Positions 27,577-36,611 of a DNA stretch of 64,000 bases are shown here, one piece after another. A program made the translations under genes and the position numbers. Numbering within the stretch: the stretch's first letter is position 1; every line of letters begins with the position of its first letter. The notes below the pieces were generated by a model. The model was not told the DNA's origin, ran no database searches, and was given only the letters and a program-made list of their open reading frames with translations. Source of the stretch: Prostheceraeus crozeri (lineage: Eukaryota; Platyhelminthes; Polycladida; Euryleptidae); assembly GCA_907163375.1 (NCBI GenBank), contig CAJQUW010007429.1, positions 1-64,000 of the forward strand, read 5' to 3'.

Positions 27577-29516
27577 CCTCGAAAACGACAGAGTGTGAGA
27601 CTCGGATGTGTTGCTCTCGTATAGGTTGACGTGGCCGACCGCCTAGGTTGACGTGGGCGACCGTCTAGGTTGACGTGGGCGACCGTCTAGGTTGGCGTGG
27701 TGGAATGGTGAAACGGACTTTAGATTCGTGATCAGCGTAAAATTCCGCATCGGTATGGTGAATTTGAAGTCAATCGGCGAGAAAAAATGTTTCTTCAAAA
27801 TTTTGGCAGAGTTAAAATTTGGGACGTTTTGGTCTGTAGCGCCCAAACGAAGCATCGGATGAGAAAACGGAGGCCAGATTCGGATTCAGCGTGAAATTCT
27901 GCATCGGTATGGTGAATTTGAACGCCATCGGAGAGAAAAAATTTTCGCTGACTCCCCCCCCCCCTCGGGAGAGCTTGCTTCGATTTTGGCTTCCAGTGGA
28001 CGGATTTAGTCGTGCCATAGCTCGTTTGAAAGCTAAGAGTGAGACAAATTCAGTGAAAGAAACGGCTTGTCCCTATCTGTCTTCGTTTAGATGTGAGACG
28101 CCATTTAAGATTTTGGGACATTGGCGAAAGACGACAGTTAGAATTTGGGACGTTTTGGGCTGTAGCTTCAAAACGAAGCATCGGATTGGAAAACGGATTT
28201 CAGATTTGGAATCAGCGTGAAATTCTCTATCGGTATGGTGAATTTGAACGCAATCGGTCAGAGAAAGTTTCGCTGACGTCCCCCCCCTCTGGACAGCTCG
28301 CTTCGATTTTGGCTTCCAGTGGACGAATTTAGTCGTGCCATAGCTCGTTTGAAAGCTAAGAGTGAGACAAATTCACTGAAAGAATCGGCTTGTTCATATC
28401 TGTCTTCGTTTAGATGTGAGACGCCATTTAAGATTTTGGGACATTGGCGAAAAACGACAGAGTTAGAATTTGGGACGTTTTGGGCTGTAGCTTCAAAACG
28501 AAGCATCGGATTGGAAAACGGATTTCAGATTTGGAATCAGCGTGAAATTCTCTATCGGTATGGTGAATTTGAACGCAATCGGTCAGAGAAAGTTTCGCTG
28601 ACTCCCCCCCCCCTCTGGACAGCTCGCTTCCATTTTGGCTTCCAGTGGACGGATTTAGTCGTGCCATAGCTCGTTTGAAAGCTAAGAGTGAGACAAATTC
28701 ACTGAAAGAATCGGCTTGTCCCTATCTGTCTTCGTTTAGATGTGAGACGCCATTTAAGATTTTGGGACATTGGCGAAAAACGACAGAGTTAGAATTTGGG
28801 ACGTTTTGGGCTGTAGCTTCAAAACGAAGCATCGGATTGGAAAACGGATTTCAGATTTGGAATCAGCGTGAAATTCTCTATCGGTATGGTGAATTTGAAC
28901 GCAATCGGTCAGAGAAAGTTTAGCTGACTCCCCCCCCCTCTGGACAGCTCGCTTCGATTTTGGCTTCCAGTGGACGAATTTAGTCGTGCCATCGCTCGTT
29001 TGAAAGCTAAGAGTGAGACAAATTCACTGAAAGAATCGGCTTGTCCCTATCTGTCTTCGTTTAGATGTGAGACGCCATTTAAGATTTTGGGACATTGGCG
29101 AAAAACGACAGAGTTAGAATTTGGGACGTTTTGGGCTGTAGCTTCAAAACGAAGCATCGGATTGGAAAACGGATTTCAGATTTGGAATCAGCGTGAAATT
29201 CTCTATCGGTATGGTGAATTTGAACGCAATCGGAGAGAAAAAATTTTCGCTGACTCCCCCCCCCTGGACAGCTCGCTTCGATTTTGGCTTCCAGTGGACG
29301 GATTTAGTCGTGCCATAGCTCGTTTGAAAGCTAAGAGTGAGACAAATTCAGTGAAAGAATCGGCTTGTTCCTATCTGTCTTCGTTTAGATGTGAGACGCC
29401 ATTTAAGATTTTGGGACATTGGCGAAAAACGACAGAGTTAGAATTTGGGACGTTTTGGGCTGTAGCTTCAAAACGAAGCATCGGATTTGAAAACGGATTT
29501 CAGATTTGGAATCAGC
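27577..29516 (+). repeat. Left TIR of P3, inner part with 325-bp tandem units
   Basis: After a segment of 'TAGGTTGACGTGGGCGACCG' short repeats (27625-27705), five units of about 325 bp begin near 27971, 28296, 28620, 28946 and 29270. Each contains 'TTTTGGCTTCCAGTGGACG', 'CATTTAAGATTTTGGGACAT' and a C-run. Units are more than 95 percent alike by eye. The right arm (49345-51634) has only two such close units. Long apparent ORFs on both strands are produced by this array and are not annotated. Confidence 0.92.
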
Positions 29517-29529
29517 TTGATGTTATTGT

Positions 29530-29680
29530 CCAATGAGGATCATCATCCAATGAGAATCAAGCATTTCTTTATAAATAGCGAGCCTTCCACAGTGAGAATC
29601 ATTCCATCGTTGAATCATACGAGTGACGGACGCACATTTTCTCTCTCTCTAGTTCCCTGTTCTATTATCCAACTAAAATG
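29530..29680 (+). promoter_or_regulatory. Left inward promoter of P3 (CCAAT x2, TATA)
   Basis: Two CCAAT boxes in a direct repeat (29530-29534 and 29547-29551), a TATAAATA box at 29570-29577 and an ATG at 29678-29680 that runs straight into a splice donor. Spacing suggests a start of transcription near 29605. Just inside the TIR, pointing into the element: the layout of an early viral promoter. Confidence 0.65.
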
Positions 29681-29902
29681 GTAAGTCGCTACTTCCCTCC
29701 CTCTCCTCCCTTGAACGTAAACTTAATACAATCTTTTTTCATTTTCAGGCATCTACGCCATCTGCTGCACTAGTAGGACAAAATGGCGGTCAAACGTTAC
29801 AAGGTTCGCTACGGTCAGATCATCTACAACTGATGCCAGTGGAAGAAACAACCAAGGTACATAATCCTAATCCCCGTGAGTCCGTACATTCGCCGCCAAC
29901 TT
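29678..29902 (+). CDS. Short spliced ORF at the left end of P3
   Basis: Exon 1 is only the ATG; intron 29681-29748 (GTAAGT...TTTTCAG, 68 bp); exon 2 opens with codons for 'ASTPSAALVGQNGGQ'. About 52 residues, low-complexity, no domain. It may be a leader exon for downstream frames: a further donor-like AAG/GTACAT occurs at about 29856. Confidence 0.45.
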
Positions 29903-30328
29903 GATATTATTGAGGAGTATGTGACATTAAATATGGACATTCCTACTCCTCTTGCTCAAGAGTGGAAGGCTAGAGATGACAAGGATACTCCCTATAGAAA
30001 GATTTGGGATGGTAATCACATTTGCCTACCGGTATCACATTGGTGTACTTACTATAAGAAGGAGGGAGATCAATCAATACCCATCAGATGTGATGAGCTC
30101 GGAGAAGGTACTTGGGATATCCTTTTCAAAGTGAATGGGCTATATTATGGTCGGCACAAGGATAATAAAATAGCCTCTCTCTCCATGCATATGGAATCCA
30201 TCCTATATATTCCAAAACCACCCAACGTGGACGACATAATTGATCAAATCCTTAACAGCAGTGGTACGAAGCGCAAGTCGGAGAAGAATGCTGCATCAAA
30301 ACGCAAATCAAAGAAGGAGAATTACTAG
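29876..30328 (+). CDS. Hypothetical early-region protein (P3)
   Basis: 150 residues in an open frame without an ATG at its beginning (open from 29834), so it is probably an exon joined to an upstream leader. Globular part 'TPLAQEWKARDDKDTPYRKI', 'ICLPVSHWCTYYKKEGD', 'GTWDILFKVNGLYYGRHKD', then a lysine-rich tail resembling a nuclear localisation signal ('GTKRKSEKNAASKRKSKK'). No family recognised. Confidence 0.45.
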   Translation: MSPYIRRQLDIIEEYVTLNMDIPTPLAQEWKARDDKDTPYRKIWDGNHICLPVSHWCTYYKKEGDQSIPIRCDELGEGTWDILFKVNGLYYGRHKDNKIASLSMHMESILYIPKPPNVDDIIDQILNSSGTKRKSEKNAASKRKSKKENY

Positions 30329-30362
30329 TCCTTTCCTAACTCTACCCTATGACAATTCGCTT

Positions 30363-30488
30363 ATGTGCTTTGAGTGTCGTAGACGTGGTCTTATTAGATA
30401 CATTTTACTTCTTCGTTGCCATCATATCATTTGTGTATTTTGTCGTGAAAAGCATCGATGTAATTCTTCATTTTGTAATATGTTATAG
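30363..30488 (+). CDS. RING-like zinc-finger ORF (P3, first copy)
   Basis: Short frame with 'CFECRRRG' then 'LRCHHIICVFCREKHRC' and 'SFCNML'. The spacing C-x2-C-x12-C-x-H-x3-C-x2-C approximates a RING/C3HC4 finger. It is closely similar in layout to the larger RING-like protein at 31564-31893. Start uncertain; perhaps an exon or a truncated copy. RING proteins of viruses often act as ubiquitin ligases. Confidence 0.35.
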   Translation: MCFECRRRGLIRYILLLRCHHIICVFCREKHRCNSSFCNML

Positions 30489-30540
30489 AACGTTTCCTTA
30501 GATGTGTAAATTTCCGTTTTAGGCTTCTATCATCATTTTT

Positions 30541-31071
30541 ATGGATTGTGAGGGTGAACCTGTACAGGATCTCAGTGCTATTGCTATGAACAATTGGACA
30601 TATCAGATTGTTAGTGTCTATCATCAACATGCCAACTGCAATCCCAATGTTGATCAATGGGCGAGAAAACACATTCATGGACTTAATCTGAAGTATTTGC
30701 AAGACTATGGCTTTTCTTGTGAGAGTGCTCTTCTTATTGACTTTAAACGATGGTTAGCTGCTTTCAATGTTATACGCATCTTTTTTAATAATCCTGGTAA
30801 GGAGAGGAAAGTATTTCCCAATCTAATCATTGATGATATTTTGCTCCCGCCTTGGGATAGTAGAGTGAATCAACATTATCATGAAGTCACGAAACGTTTT
30901 AAGGATTTGTGTGTTCCTATTTTGTCTGTTCGTTGTAGTAGCTACGTTCATAACCAATGCTTCTTTCCTCCTTACCTCAACACTGCCAAAGTCCTGTATG
31001 GTTATCATTGCTCGCTGTATGATAGTTATCAGCTGTATCTATTTTATCTCTTTCAAACCATTGATTTATAA
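30541..31071 (+). CDS. DEDDh exonuclease-like protein (P3)
   Basis: 176 residues. Begins 'MDCEGEPVQDLSAIAMNN', with a D-x-E pair as in exonuclease motif I; 'LLIDFKRWLAAF' and 'FFNNPGKERKVF' in the middle; near the end 'YGYHCSLYDSYQLYLFY' gives H-x4-D, the motif III of DEDDh enzymes. A histidine/cysteine-containing 'CSSYVHNQCF' lies between. The fold assignment is by motif only. A role in trimming or degrading nucleic acid would fit an early gene. Start ATG follows a pyrimidine tract. Confidence 0.45.
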   Translation: MDCEGEPVQDLSAIAMNNWTYQIVSVYHQHANCNPNVDQWARKHIHGLNLKYLQDYGFSCESALLIDFKRWLAAFNVIRIFFNNPGKERKVFPNLIIDDILLPPWDSRVNQHYHEVTKRFKDLCVPILSVRCSSYVHNQCFFPPYLNTAKVLYGYHCSLYDSYQLYLFYLFQTIDL

Positions 31072-31158
31072 TGCATGCTTATTACCGTTATTCAATAAAT
31101 GTTACTATGAGAAGAGTTGTTGTTTTCATGCAATGGATGGGTTAGATAAAGGGCGATC

Positions 31159-31567
31159 ATGTCTTTCTCAAACGACTGCGGAACATTACATTTTCATAGG
31201 CAAAGTTTAAAAGGAGCTGTTCAAGATTATGTGATAAATTTTCATAAAGATGAGACCGACATCGAAGCAGTGGTCGATGATGCTAGCACTCTATTTCTAG
31301 AGTTAATGAATACATTCTCTGATAGCATTATCATGGCGCGATTAGTTGCGAAAATTAAGTTTAGTCATTTTGGAAAGGAAGAGGTGGAAAGTCGCTCTTT
31401 CCATTTTGCTTCTTATTCAATGGAAGTGGTAGATCACCCCCAAGAATTTTTTAAAAAACATGATAAAAATTGCTGAACGTCTTAACGCATTTAACCATGA
31501 TGGTAGCAGTCTAGTGATTGAAGCGATTTCAGATATTCACATTCAAATTTCCATAAAGAAAAATTGA
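31159..31567 (+). pseudogene. Stand-alone relative of the PolB N-terminal domain (P3)
   Basis: Segments 'FSHFGKEEVESRSFHFASYS' and 'AERLNAFNHDGSSLVIEAIS' correspond in order to 'VKIDHHTGQIIERLEFHIPS' and 'KLNIDKFNERDSGLIFDGIE' in the N-terminal region of the P3 PolB. Thus a domain otherwise fused to the polymerase also exists by itself here. Broken, about one break. Function unknown. Confidence 0.45.
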
Positions 31568-31893
31568 AAATGCAGTGGTACTTGATTGTAGAACAACTGG
31601 TTTTCGAGCTATGTCTGCTCACTCTCGAAGTATATTCCTTCTGTACATGTGTCTATTATTTAGAAAAGGCTAGCAAATTCATATCTTCAAAAAGACTTGC
31701 TATAGACATCAGTAACGGTGAAACTATGTGTTGCGATGTATGTAAGCGAAAGGATGGAAATGAAAAGCGCATCTTCAAGAGATGTAAGCATGCTTTTTGT
31801 CAACGCTGTTTCATACGTAATTGCATTCAACTTTGCCAATGTAACCACTGTGATATTGCTCATTTCGAGTGTCACTTATGTCGCAATAGTTAG
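31564..31893 (+). CDS. RING-finger protein (P3, second copy)
   Basis: 109 residues: an N-terminal hydrophobic stretch ('QLVFELCLLTLEVYSFCTCV', possible membrane anchor) and a C-terminal RING-like finger 'CCDVCKRKDGNEKRIFKRC', 'KHAFCQRCFIRNC', 'CQCNHC', 'FECHLC'. C3HC4-type spacing. A likely ubiquitin-ligase-type accessory protein by analogy with other viral RINGs. Confidence 0.5.
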   Translation: MKMQWYLIVEQLVFELCLLTLEVYSFCTCVYYLEKASKFISSKRLAIDISNGETMCCDVCKRKDGNEKRIFKRCKHAFCQRCFIRNCIQLCQCNHCDIAHFECHLCRNS

Positions 31894-31944
31894 TGCCTAT
31901 GCAAATGTGGTAAAGATAGGATTTAGCAATGACTAACACGGAAC

Positions 31945-32295
31945 ATGGCGAAGCGTAAAAGTCAAAAGTCTTCAAAGTTTTCTTCAGCCATTCAAGCTCT
32001 CCGACGAATGAAAGCAAATCAGCGATACAATGCTATACGCCATGCTAACGATAAATTCATTTGTGAAATTATTTCTCATGTGAGGAAGTTGAGGACGAAG
32101 AAATTAGCGCCAAAACAACGAAAGTTACTTAAGCGATATGCTACGAAATTGCGTTTCATCTCCAATCCTAAAGTCACCCTTCAAAGAAAGAGGAAAACTC
32201 TAACACAAAAGGGCGGTTTCCTTTCAGCAATACTTCCAATGATAGCTCCTGCCGTGGGCAACCTATTGGGTAATATCTTTGGCTCTAAGCGTTAA
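31945..32295 (+). CDS. Basic core protein, pX-like (P3)
   Basis: 116 residues, very basic ('KKLAPKQRKLLKRYATKLRF', 'LQRKRKTLTQKGG') with a hydrophobic glycine-containing C-terminus ('FLSAILPMIAPAVGNLLGNI'). This arrangement matches small adintovirus/Polinton core proteins compared with adenovirus pX/pVI: DNA-binding plus amphipathic tail. First gene of the plus-strand late cluster; overlaps the ATPase region only by a few bases. Confidence 0.55.
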   Translation: MAKRKSQKSSKFSSAIQALRRMKANQRYNAIRHANDKFICEIISHVRKLRTKKLAPKQRKLLKRYATKLRFISNPKVTLQRKRKTLTQKGGFLSAILPMIAPAVGNLLGNIFGSKR

Positions 32296-32326
32296 TTATG
32301 CAAATGTTGAGTCTCAAAGTAATCAA

Positions 32327-32914
32327 ATGGATTTCAGACTTCAATGTGATAAAGTTCTGACTGTATCAGGTCCATCTCATGCAGGTAAAACTGTTTTCAC
32401 GCTGAATTTATTGGATAAAAGAAGGGAGTTGTTTAAGGAACCTATCAATCGAGTGATTTGGTGTTATGGTATTTATCAACCGTCGCTATTTCAGTAATTG
32501 CAAAGTCGCAACTTTATTCGACATGAAGGAATTATTCCAGTGGATAAACTTCAGTCTAATGATGTTGTTGTATTGGATGATTTATTAAAAGAAAGTAAGA
32601 ATTCAAAAGATGTTACAGATATGTTCACTCGCGCAGCACATCATAAAAGGTGCTTTATCCTCTATATCACACAAGATTTGTTTCCTGATGGAAAAGAAGC
32701 TCGTACACGAAACCTGAATACACACTATTATGCTATTTTCAAGAATCCGCGAGATAAAAGTCAATTTGAAATTTTAGCGCGACAAGTTGCACCCAGAGGA
32801 TCAAAAGCCATAATTGAAATTTTTCAAGCAGCTACTGAAAAACCATACGGTTACTTATTCATTGACTTTACGCAAGAGTTCTTATTCTCGCATGATTGTT
32901 ATTCCTCAGGATGA
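32327..32914 (+). pseudogene. FtsK/A32-type packaging ATPase (P3)
   Basis: Walker A 'VSGPSHAGKTVFTLNLL', Walker B 'DVVVLDDLLKESKNSKDV', and the arginine-finger/sensor part 'LYITQDLFPDGKEARTRN' with 'YYAIFKNPRDKSQFEILARQ'. This set is characteristic of Polinton packaging ATPases. Broken, about one break. Its 3' end overlaps the next gene by 23 bp. Confidence 0.8.
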
Positions 32915-33557
32915 ATATGTACAATTGACTGCCATGCAGCAAGTAAAGCAACCTCTTGCAAATCAAATGTATAGGAAAGAAATAGATTATCAGCAAAATG
33001 TTCACATCAAAGATCCACATCGTGCTGTATTATTACAATCGGAAACTGTTGAGCAATTAAAAAACTTGAAGAATAAGATGCGTGACTCTGTATCGACTGC
33101 TACACCTTTAGCATCTCGCGCACATGCCATATCTCTTTTCAATAGTATTGAACCCCATCTCAATGTAAATGATAGAGGAGAAATCATTACAGATGAAAAT
33201 AAAGTGATTGATGCTTCACGTTATGAAGACTTGATTCAGTATGCGACACGTAGAAAGCGCCGTCAGGGCTATGTTCCACCTGGTTGGTCATACTTTCTTA
33301 AACTATTGAAAAAGCATAATGTACCAAAATTTGCTTTGAATAATGAGACATTGAAAGAACTTGATTCAACAGTGGCTACTGCTCCAATGCTTCAGACGAT
33401 GAAAATGCCAACAAATTGGTTTAAGTCGTCACCTGCTACATCCCCTCCCACACTCACTAAGCAAACAAGAGGAAGAACTCGACGTAGATCTACATCACCA
33501 CTAAAACTAGTAAAAGGAAAACGTAAAACAGCTCCTCCCAGGAAATACATGTTCTAA
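32892..33557 (+). CDS. Conserved Polinton protein after ATPase (P3)
   Basis: About 221 residues from 'MIVIPQDEYVQLTAMQQV'. Middle part 'NDRGEIITDENKVIDASRY' and 'GWSYFLKLLKKHNVPKFAL'; the C-terminus is a basic, proline/serine-rich tail ('TRGRTRRRSTSPLKLVKGKR'). A protein beginning with an 'IP..EY..L' pattern between ATPase and integrase is a recurring feature of adintovirus-type elements; function unknown. Start placed at the ATG overlapping the ATPase end. Confidence 0.55.
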   Translation: MIVIPQDEYVQLTAMQQVKQPLANQMYRKEIDYQQNVHIKDPHRAVLLQSETVEQLKNLKNKMRDSVSTATPLASRAHAISLFNSIEPHLNVNDRGEIITDENKVIDASRYEDLIQYATRRKRRQGYVPPGWSYFLKLLKKHNVPKFALNNETLKELDSTVATAPMLQTMKMPTNWFKSSPATSPPTLTKQTRGRTRRRSTSPLKLVKGKRKTAPPRKYMF

Positions 33558-33567
33558 GACTATTAAT

Positions 33568-33783
33568 ATGAAGCAGATGTGTTGCTTGCCATGTAATGAG
33601 CTGCCAGAGGTGAATGTCGTTGTCACTTGCACTTGCTGCGCCAGCTCTCATAATGAAACCCCTAAGCAATGTGAACACGATCGCAAAACCGCTAAAGCTA
33701 AATGCTGTAGTTGTTGTAAATGTAGAAAGGCAAGAAAACAAAAAGATGAGAAGGAGGAAAAAGAGTCAGTCGTTATCGACTGA
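33568..33783 (+). CDS. Small cysteine-rich ORF overlapping the integrase start (P3)
   Basis: 71 residues with 14 cysteines ('KQMCCLPCNE', 'CTCCASSH', 'KCCSCCKCRKARKQKDEKE') and a basic/acidic tail. Overlaps the integrase N-terminus in another frame. The cysteine pairs could bind zinc or copper. It might equally be chance coding on the complement of integrase codon use; the dense gene packing leaves the question open. Confidence 0.35.
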   Translation: MKQMCCLPCNELPEVNVVVTCTCCASSHNETPKQCEHDRKTAKAKCCSCCKCRKARKQKDEKEEKESVVID

Positions 33784-34834
33784 ACGTTTGAAGTCAATCT
33801 ATTATGATGTAAAACATCCGGCAGGATTTGCATCTATCAAGAAATTATCAAAAGCGAGTGGTCTTCCACAATCACAAGTGAAACGATGGTTAAAGGGTCA
33901 GGCTACCTATACACTCCACAAACAAGCGAAAAAGAAGTACCGCACCCGCCATTATATTGTTCATGACATCGATGAACAGTGGCAAGCAGATTTGTGCGAT
34001 GTCGCCTCCATTTCAAAACATAACTCGGACAATAATTTTATTTTAACCGTCATTGATATTTTCTCGCGTTATGCGTGGGCTCAACCTTTAAAAACTAAAG
34101 AAGGGAAAGGAGTAGCAAAAGCATTCCAAACAATTTTTCGAGAAGGTCGGATTCCAAAAAGAATTCAGAGTGATCAAGGAAAAGAGTTTGAAAATCAGCA
34201 TGTTAGAAGATTATTTGAGAGGCATGACATTGAGTTGTTTAGTGTAAAGAGTGCTTATAAAGCTGCACTCGTTGAACGTTTTAATCGCACATTAAAAAAT
34301 CGCTTGTGGCGACATTTTACTGCCAACTTGACACAAAATTGGACAAAGGTTCTACAAGATACACTCCATGCCTACAATCACTCTATCCATCGTTCTATTG
34401 GACTCAGACCAGTAGATGTAAATGCTGACAATGTAGATAAAGTGCGCGAATCATTCCAACGTAAACGCACTCATGTGAAAAGTGATGTGAAAATTGGCGA
34501 TAAAGTTCGTATCTCAAAAGTGAAAAGTGTTTTTGCTAAAGGGTACCTCCCGAATTGGACAGAGGAGGTATTTACAGTATCAAGGATTAATCAAAAAGAC
34601 TCTCCGACCACCTACAAGTTGAAAGATTACGATAATGAAGAAATTGAGGGTAGCTTTTACCGCGATGAGATTGAGGTAGTCGCTGAAAGTGAAACATATT
34701 TGGTAGAGAAAATCATTCGATGTAAAAAACGGCAAGGTGAAGAATGGTGTCTTGTTAAATGGACTGGTTATCCTTCAAGTATGAACTCTTGGATGCGTCG
34801 TGCCGACATCTTTCATCTAAGTGATCGACAGTGA
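33746..34834 (+). CDS. Integrase with chromodomain (P3)
   Basis: About 362 residues from MRRRKKSQS, preferred because the upstream part of the frame is low-complexity. A helix-turn-helix-like start ('IKKLSKASGLPQSQVKRWLK'), integrase core with D in 'QWQADLCDVA', D in 'IQSDQGKEFEN', E in 'ALVERFNRTLKN'; SH3-like part 'KIGDKVRISKVKSVFAKGY'; C-terminal chromodomain 'YLVEKIIRCKKRQGEEW' with 'CLVKWTGYPSSMNSW'. Open throughout. Chromodomains in integrases target insertion to marked chromatin. Distinct from the PLA2-fused integrase of P1/P2. Confidence 0.88.
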   Translation: MRRRKKSQSLSTERLKSIYYDVKHPAGFASIKKLSKASGLPQSQVKRWLKGQATYTLHKQAKKKYRTRHYIVHDIDEQWQADLCDVASISKHNSDNNFILTVIDIFSRYAWAQPLKTKEGKGVAKAFQTIFREGRIPKRIQSDQGKEFENQHVRRLFERHDIELFSVKSAYKAALVERFNRTLKNRLWRHFTANLTQNWTKVLQDTLHAYNHSIHRSIGLRPVDVNADNVDKVRESFQRKRTHVKSDVKIGDKVRISKVKSVFAKGYLPNWTEEVFTVSRINQKDSPTTYKLKDYDNEEIEGSFYRDEIEVVAESETYLVEKIIRCKKRQGEEWCLVKWTGYPSSMNSWMRRADIFHLSDRQ

Positions 34835-34875
34835 TTCATGCAAAGTTGTAACTAACAATGTTTAGGGTTTGAGCT

Positions 34876-35331
34876 ATGAATCCAACTGCCTCATTTTATT
34901 CACGACCCTCCTATGTAAGTGGCGGAGGACAAATTTACATCGGCGCTCGCCGCCAACGTGGAGGTAGCATACTTGGTGCACTGAAATCTGTTGTAGCACC
35001 TCTCATATCCAATGTCGGTAGATCTTTAAAACGAAATGTTTTAAGTAATGCCGTTGGCTTTGCTGGTGATGTTGCTAGTGATCTTTCCAGAGGTAGAAGT
35101 TTTAAGAGCAGTTTGTTGAATCGTGGGAAGGAACGCGGTTTAAAAACATTGAAGCAGACCTTTGCTGGTGTTACTCAAGGAAAGAAATCACCTAAACGAA
35201 TGAAAAAAGGAAGGAGGAAACATCGCGGAGCTGGTAAGGTGCGATCTTCAGTCAAAAGGCATTCACGCAAACGTCGTAGAGGCTCTAATCATTCCTCAGG
35301 CGCTAAACGACGACGCTGCTATAACTTCTAA
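34876..35331 (+). CDS. pVI/pVII-like core protein (P3)
   Basis: 151 residues. N-terminal 'GGGQIYIGARRQRGGSILGA' with an amphipathic stretch ('LKSVVAPLISNVGRSLKRN'), then a lysine/arginine-rich tail ('KKGRRKHRGAGKVRSSVKRH', ending RRRCYNF). Resembles virion core proteins of adenoviruses and Polintons. Ends 2 bp before the capsid gene. Confidence 0.55.
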   Translation: MNPTASFYSRPSYVSGGGQIYIGARRQRGGSILGALKSVVAPLISNVGRSLKRNVLSNAVGFAGDVASDLSRGRSFKSSLLNRGKERGLKTLKQTFAGVTQGKKSPKRMKKGRRKHRGAGKVRSSVKRHSRKRRRGSNHSSGAKRRRCYNF

Positions 35332-35333
35332 TC

Positions 35334-36611
35334 ATGGAGTGTAAAACTTCCGGTTTTTGTTTGTTCGATCAACAAGCCATACAGACAGATATTCTTAGTT
35401 CAAGTATTGTAGATTATCATCCTCGAACAGCTGAGAATGCTGGTCCCATTGAATTTGTTATTCCTGGTGGTAGTGATGACTACATAGATTTGAGTTATGC
35501 GATGCTTGATTTGAGGTTTAGAATTCAGCAAGCAGATGGAACTACTATTGACGATACACATAAAGTTGGACTGAACAATTTACCATTGACTACATTACTT
35601 CGCGATGTTTCTCTAACGATTGGAGAGCAGCAGGTGGAAGGTGGTCAAAGCGATTATCCCTATAAATCATATTTCAATCATGTATCACAGTTTCATCCAG
35701 CAGCACAAAAAAGTCATATGGAAGCCATGGGATGGTATAGAGATGAAGCAGGAAAATTTGATGTTGAAACAAACAGTGGCTTTGTAAAGCGATCTGCTAT
35801 GATTAAAGATAGTAAAGTATGTCAGCTATATGGTCCGCTGAATTTAGACTTCTTTAGACAGTCAAAGTTTTTACTCTGTAATACCAGCATGCGACTCAAG
35901 CTGACATTGAATAAGCCTGAATTTGCGCTGAATGCATTTGCTAAAGTTGACAATTTTAGAATTCATGTGGAAGATATTGCACTTTACATTCGTCGAGTAG
36001 TACCGAATCCAAGTGTCATTAGAGGGCATGCTGAAGGCCTTAACCGCCAAAATGCCATTTACCCCGTTCAGCATACAAAGCTTCTCACCTTTACAATTCC
36101 GAAAGATCAAAAGAGTTTCATGAAAGATGGCCTCTTTCCATCGGAAGCACCGAAGCTCCTCATGGTGGCAATGGTTGAAAATGATGCATTTAATGGTAAT
36201 ATAAAGAAGAATCCTTTCAATTTTAAACACAATCAGTTAAGTGAAATTGCTTTACGTGTAAATGGTGTGAGTCATCCTGGTCCACCCTACAAACCAGATT
36301 TTGCTTCGGATCAATTTATGCGCAGTTATGTTGATTTTATGGATGTCTTTGGCTTTTACAATACGGATGACACCAAAGGACTGACTATGAAAGAGTTTAA
36401 GAGTGGATATACTATTTATGCATTTGATTTGACTGCTGACAGCGATATTAGTGCACCCTATCGTCAAGCGAACGTGCCTCATAATATTCTTTTGGATTTG
36501 ACGTTCAAAAGAACACTACCTGAGACGATCAATGTATTAATTTATGCAGTCTTCGATTCAAATATTGAAATTACAAAGTATCGTGACGTGATTCTTCAGT
36601 ATAATCGTTAA
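35334..36611 (+). CDS. Major capsid protein, hexon-like (P3)
   Basis: 425 residues, open. Contains 'GPIEFVIPGGSDDYIDLSYA', 'LRDVSLTIGEQQVEGGQSD', 'YGPLNLDFFRQSKFLLCNTS' and 'LYIRRVVPNPSVIRGHAEGL', the standard order of conserved blocks in adintovirus/Polinton hexon-like double-jelly-roll capsids. Its TAA overlaps the ATG of the protease gene (TAATG at 36609-36613), showing tight packing. Confidence 0.85.
   Translation: MECKTSGFCLFDQQAIQTDILSSSIVDYHPRTAENAGPIEFVIPGGSDDYIDLSYAMLDLRFRIQQADGTTIDDTHKVGLNNLPLTTLLRDVSLTIGEQQVEGGQSDYPYKSYFNHVSQFHPAAQKSHMEAMGWYRDEAGKFDVETNSGFVKRSAMIKDSKVCQLYGPLNLDFFRQSKFLLCNTSMRLKLTLNKPEFALNAFAKVDNFRIHVEDIALYIRRVVPNPSVIRGHAEGLNRQNAIYPVQHTKLLTFTIPKDQKSFMKDGLFPSEAPKLLMVAMVENDAFNGNIKKNPFNFKHNQLSEIALRVNGVSHPGPPYKPDFASDQFMRSYVDFMDVFGFYNTDDTKGLTMKEFKSGYTIYAFDLTADSDISAPYRQANVPHNILLDLTFKRTLPETINVLIYAVFDSNIEITKYRDVILQYNR

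Noticed and set aside
27960-29536. Several ORFs of 80-190 residues in the 325-bp units, on both strands
   Set aside because: They arise from a homogenised terminal repeat, are open on both strands at once, and show no domain; no sign of protein-level selection is visible.
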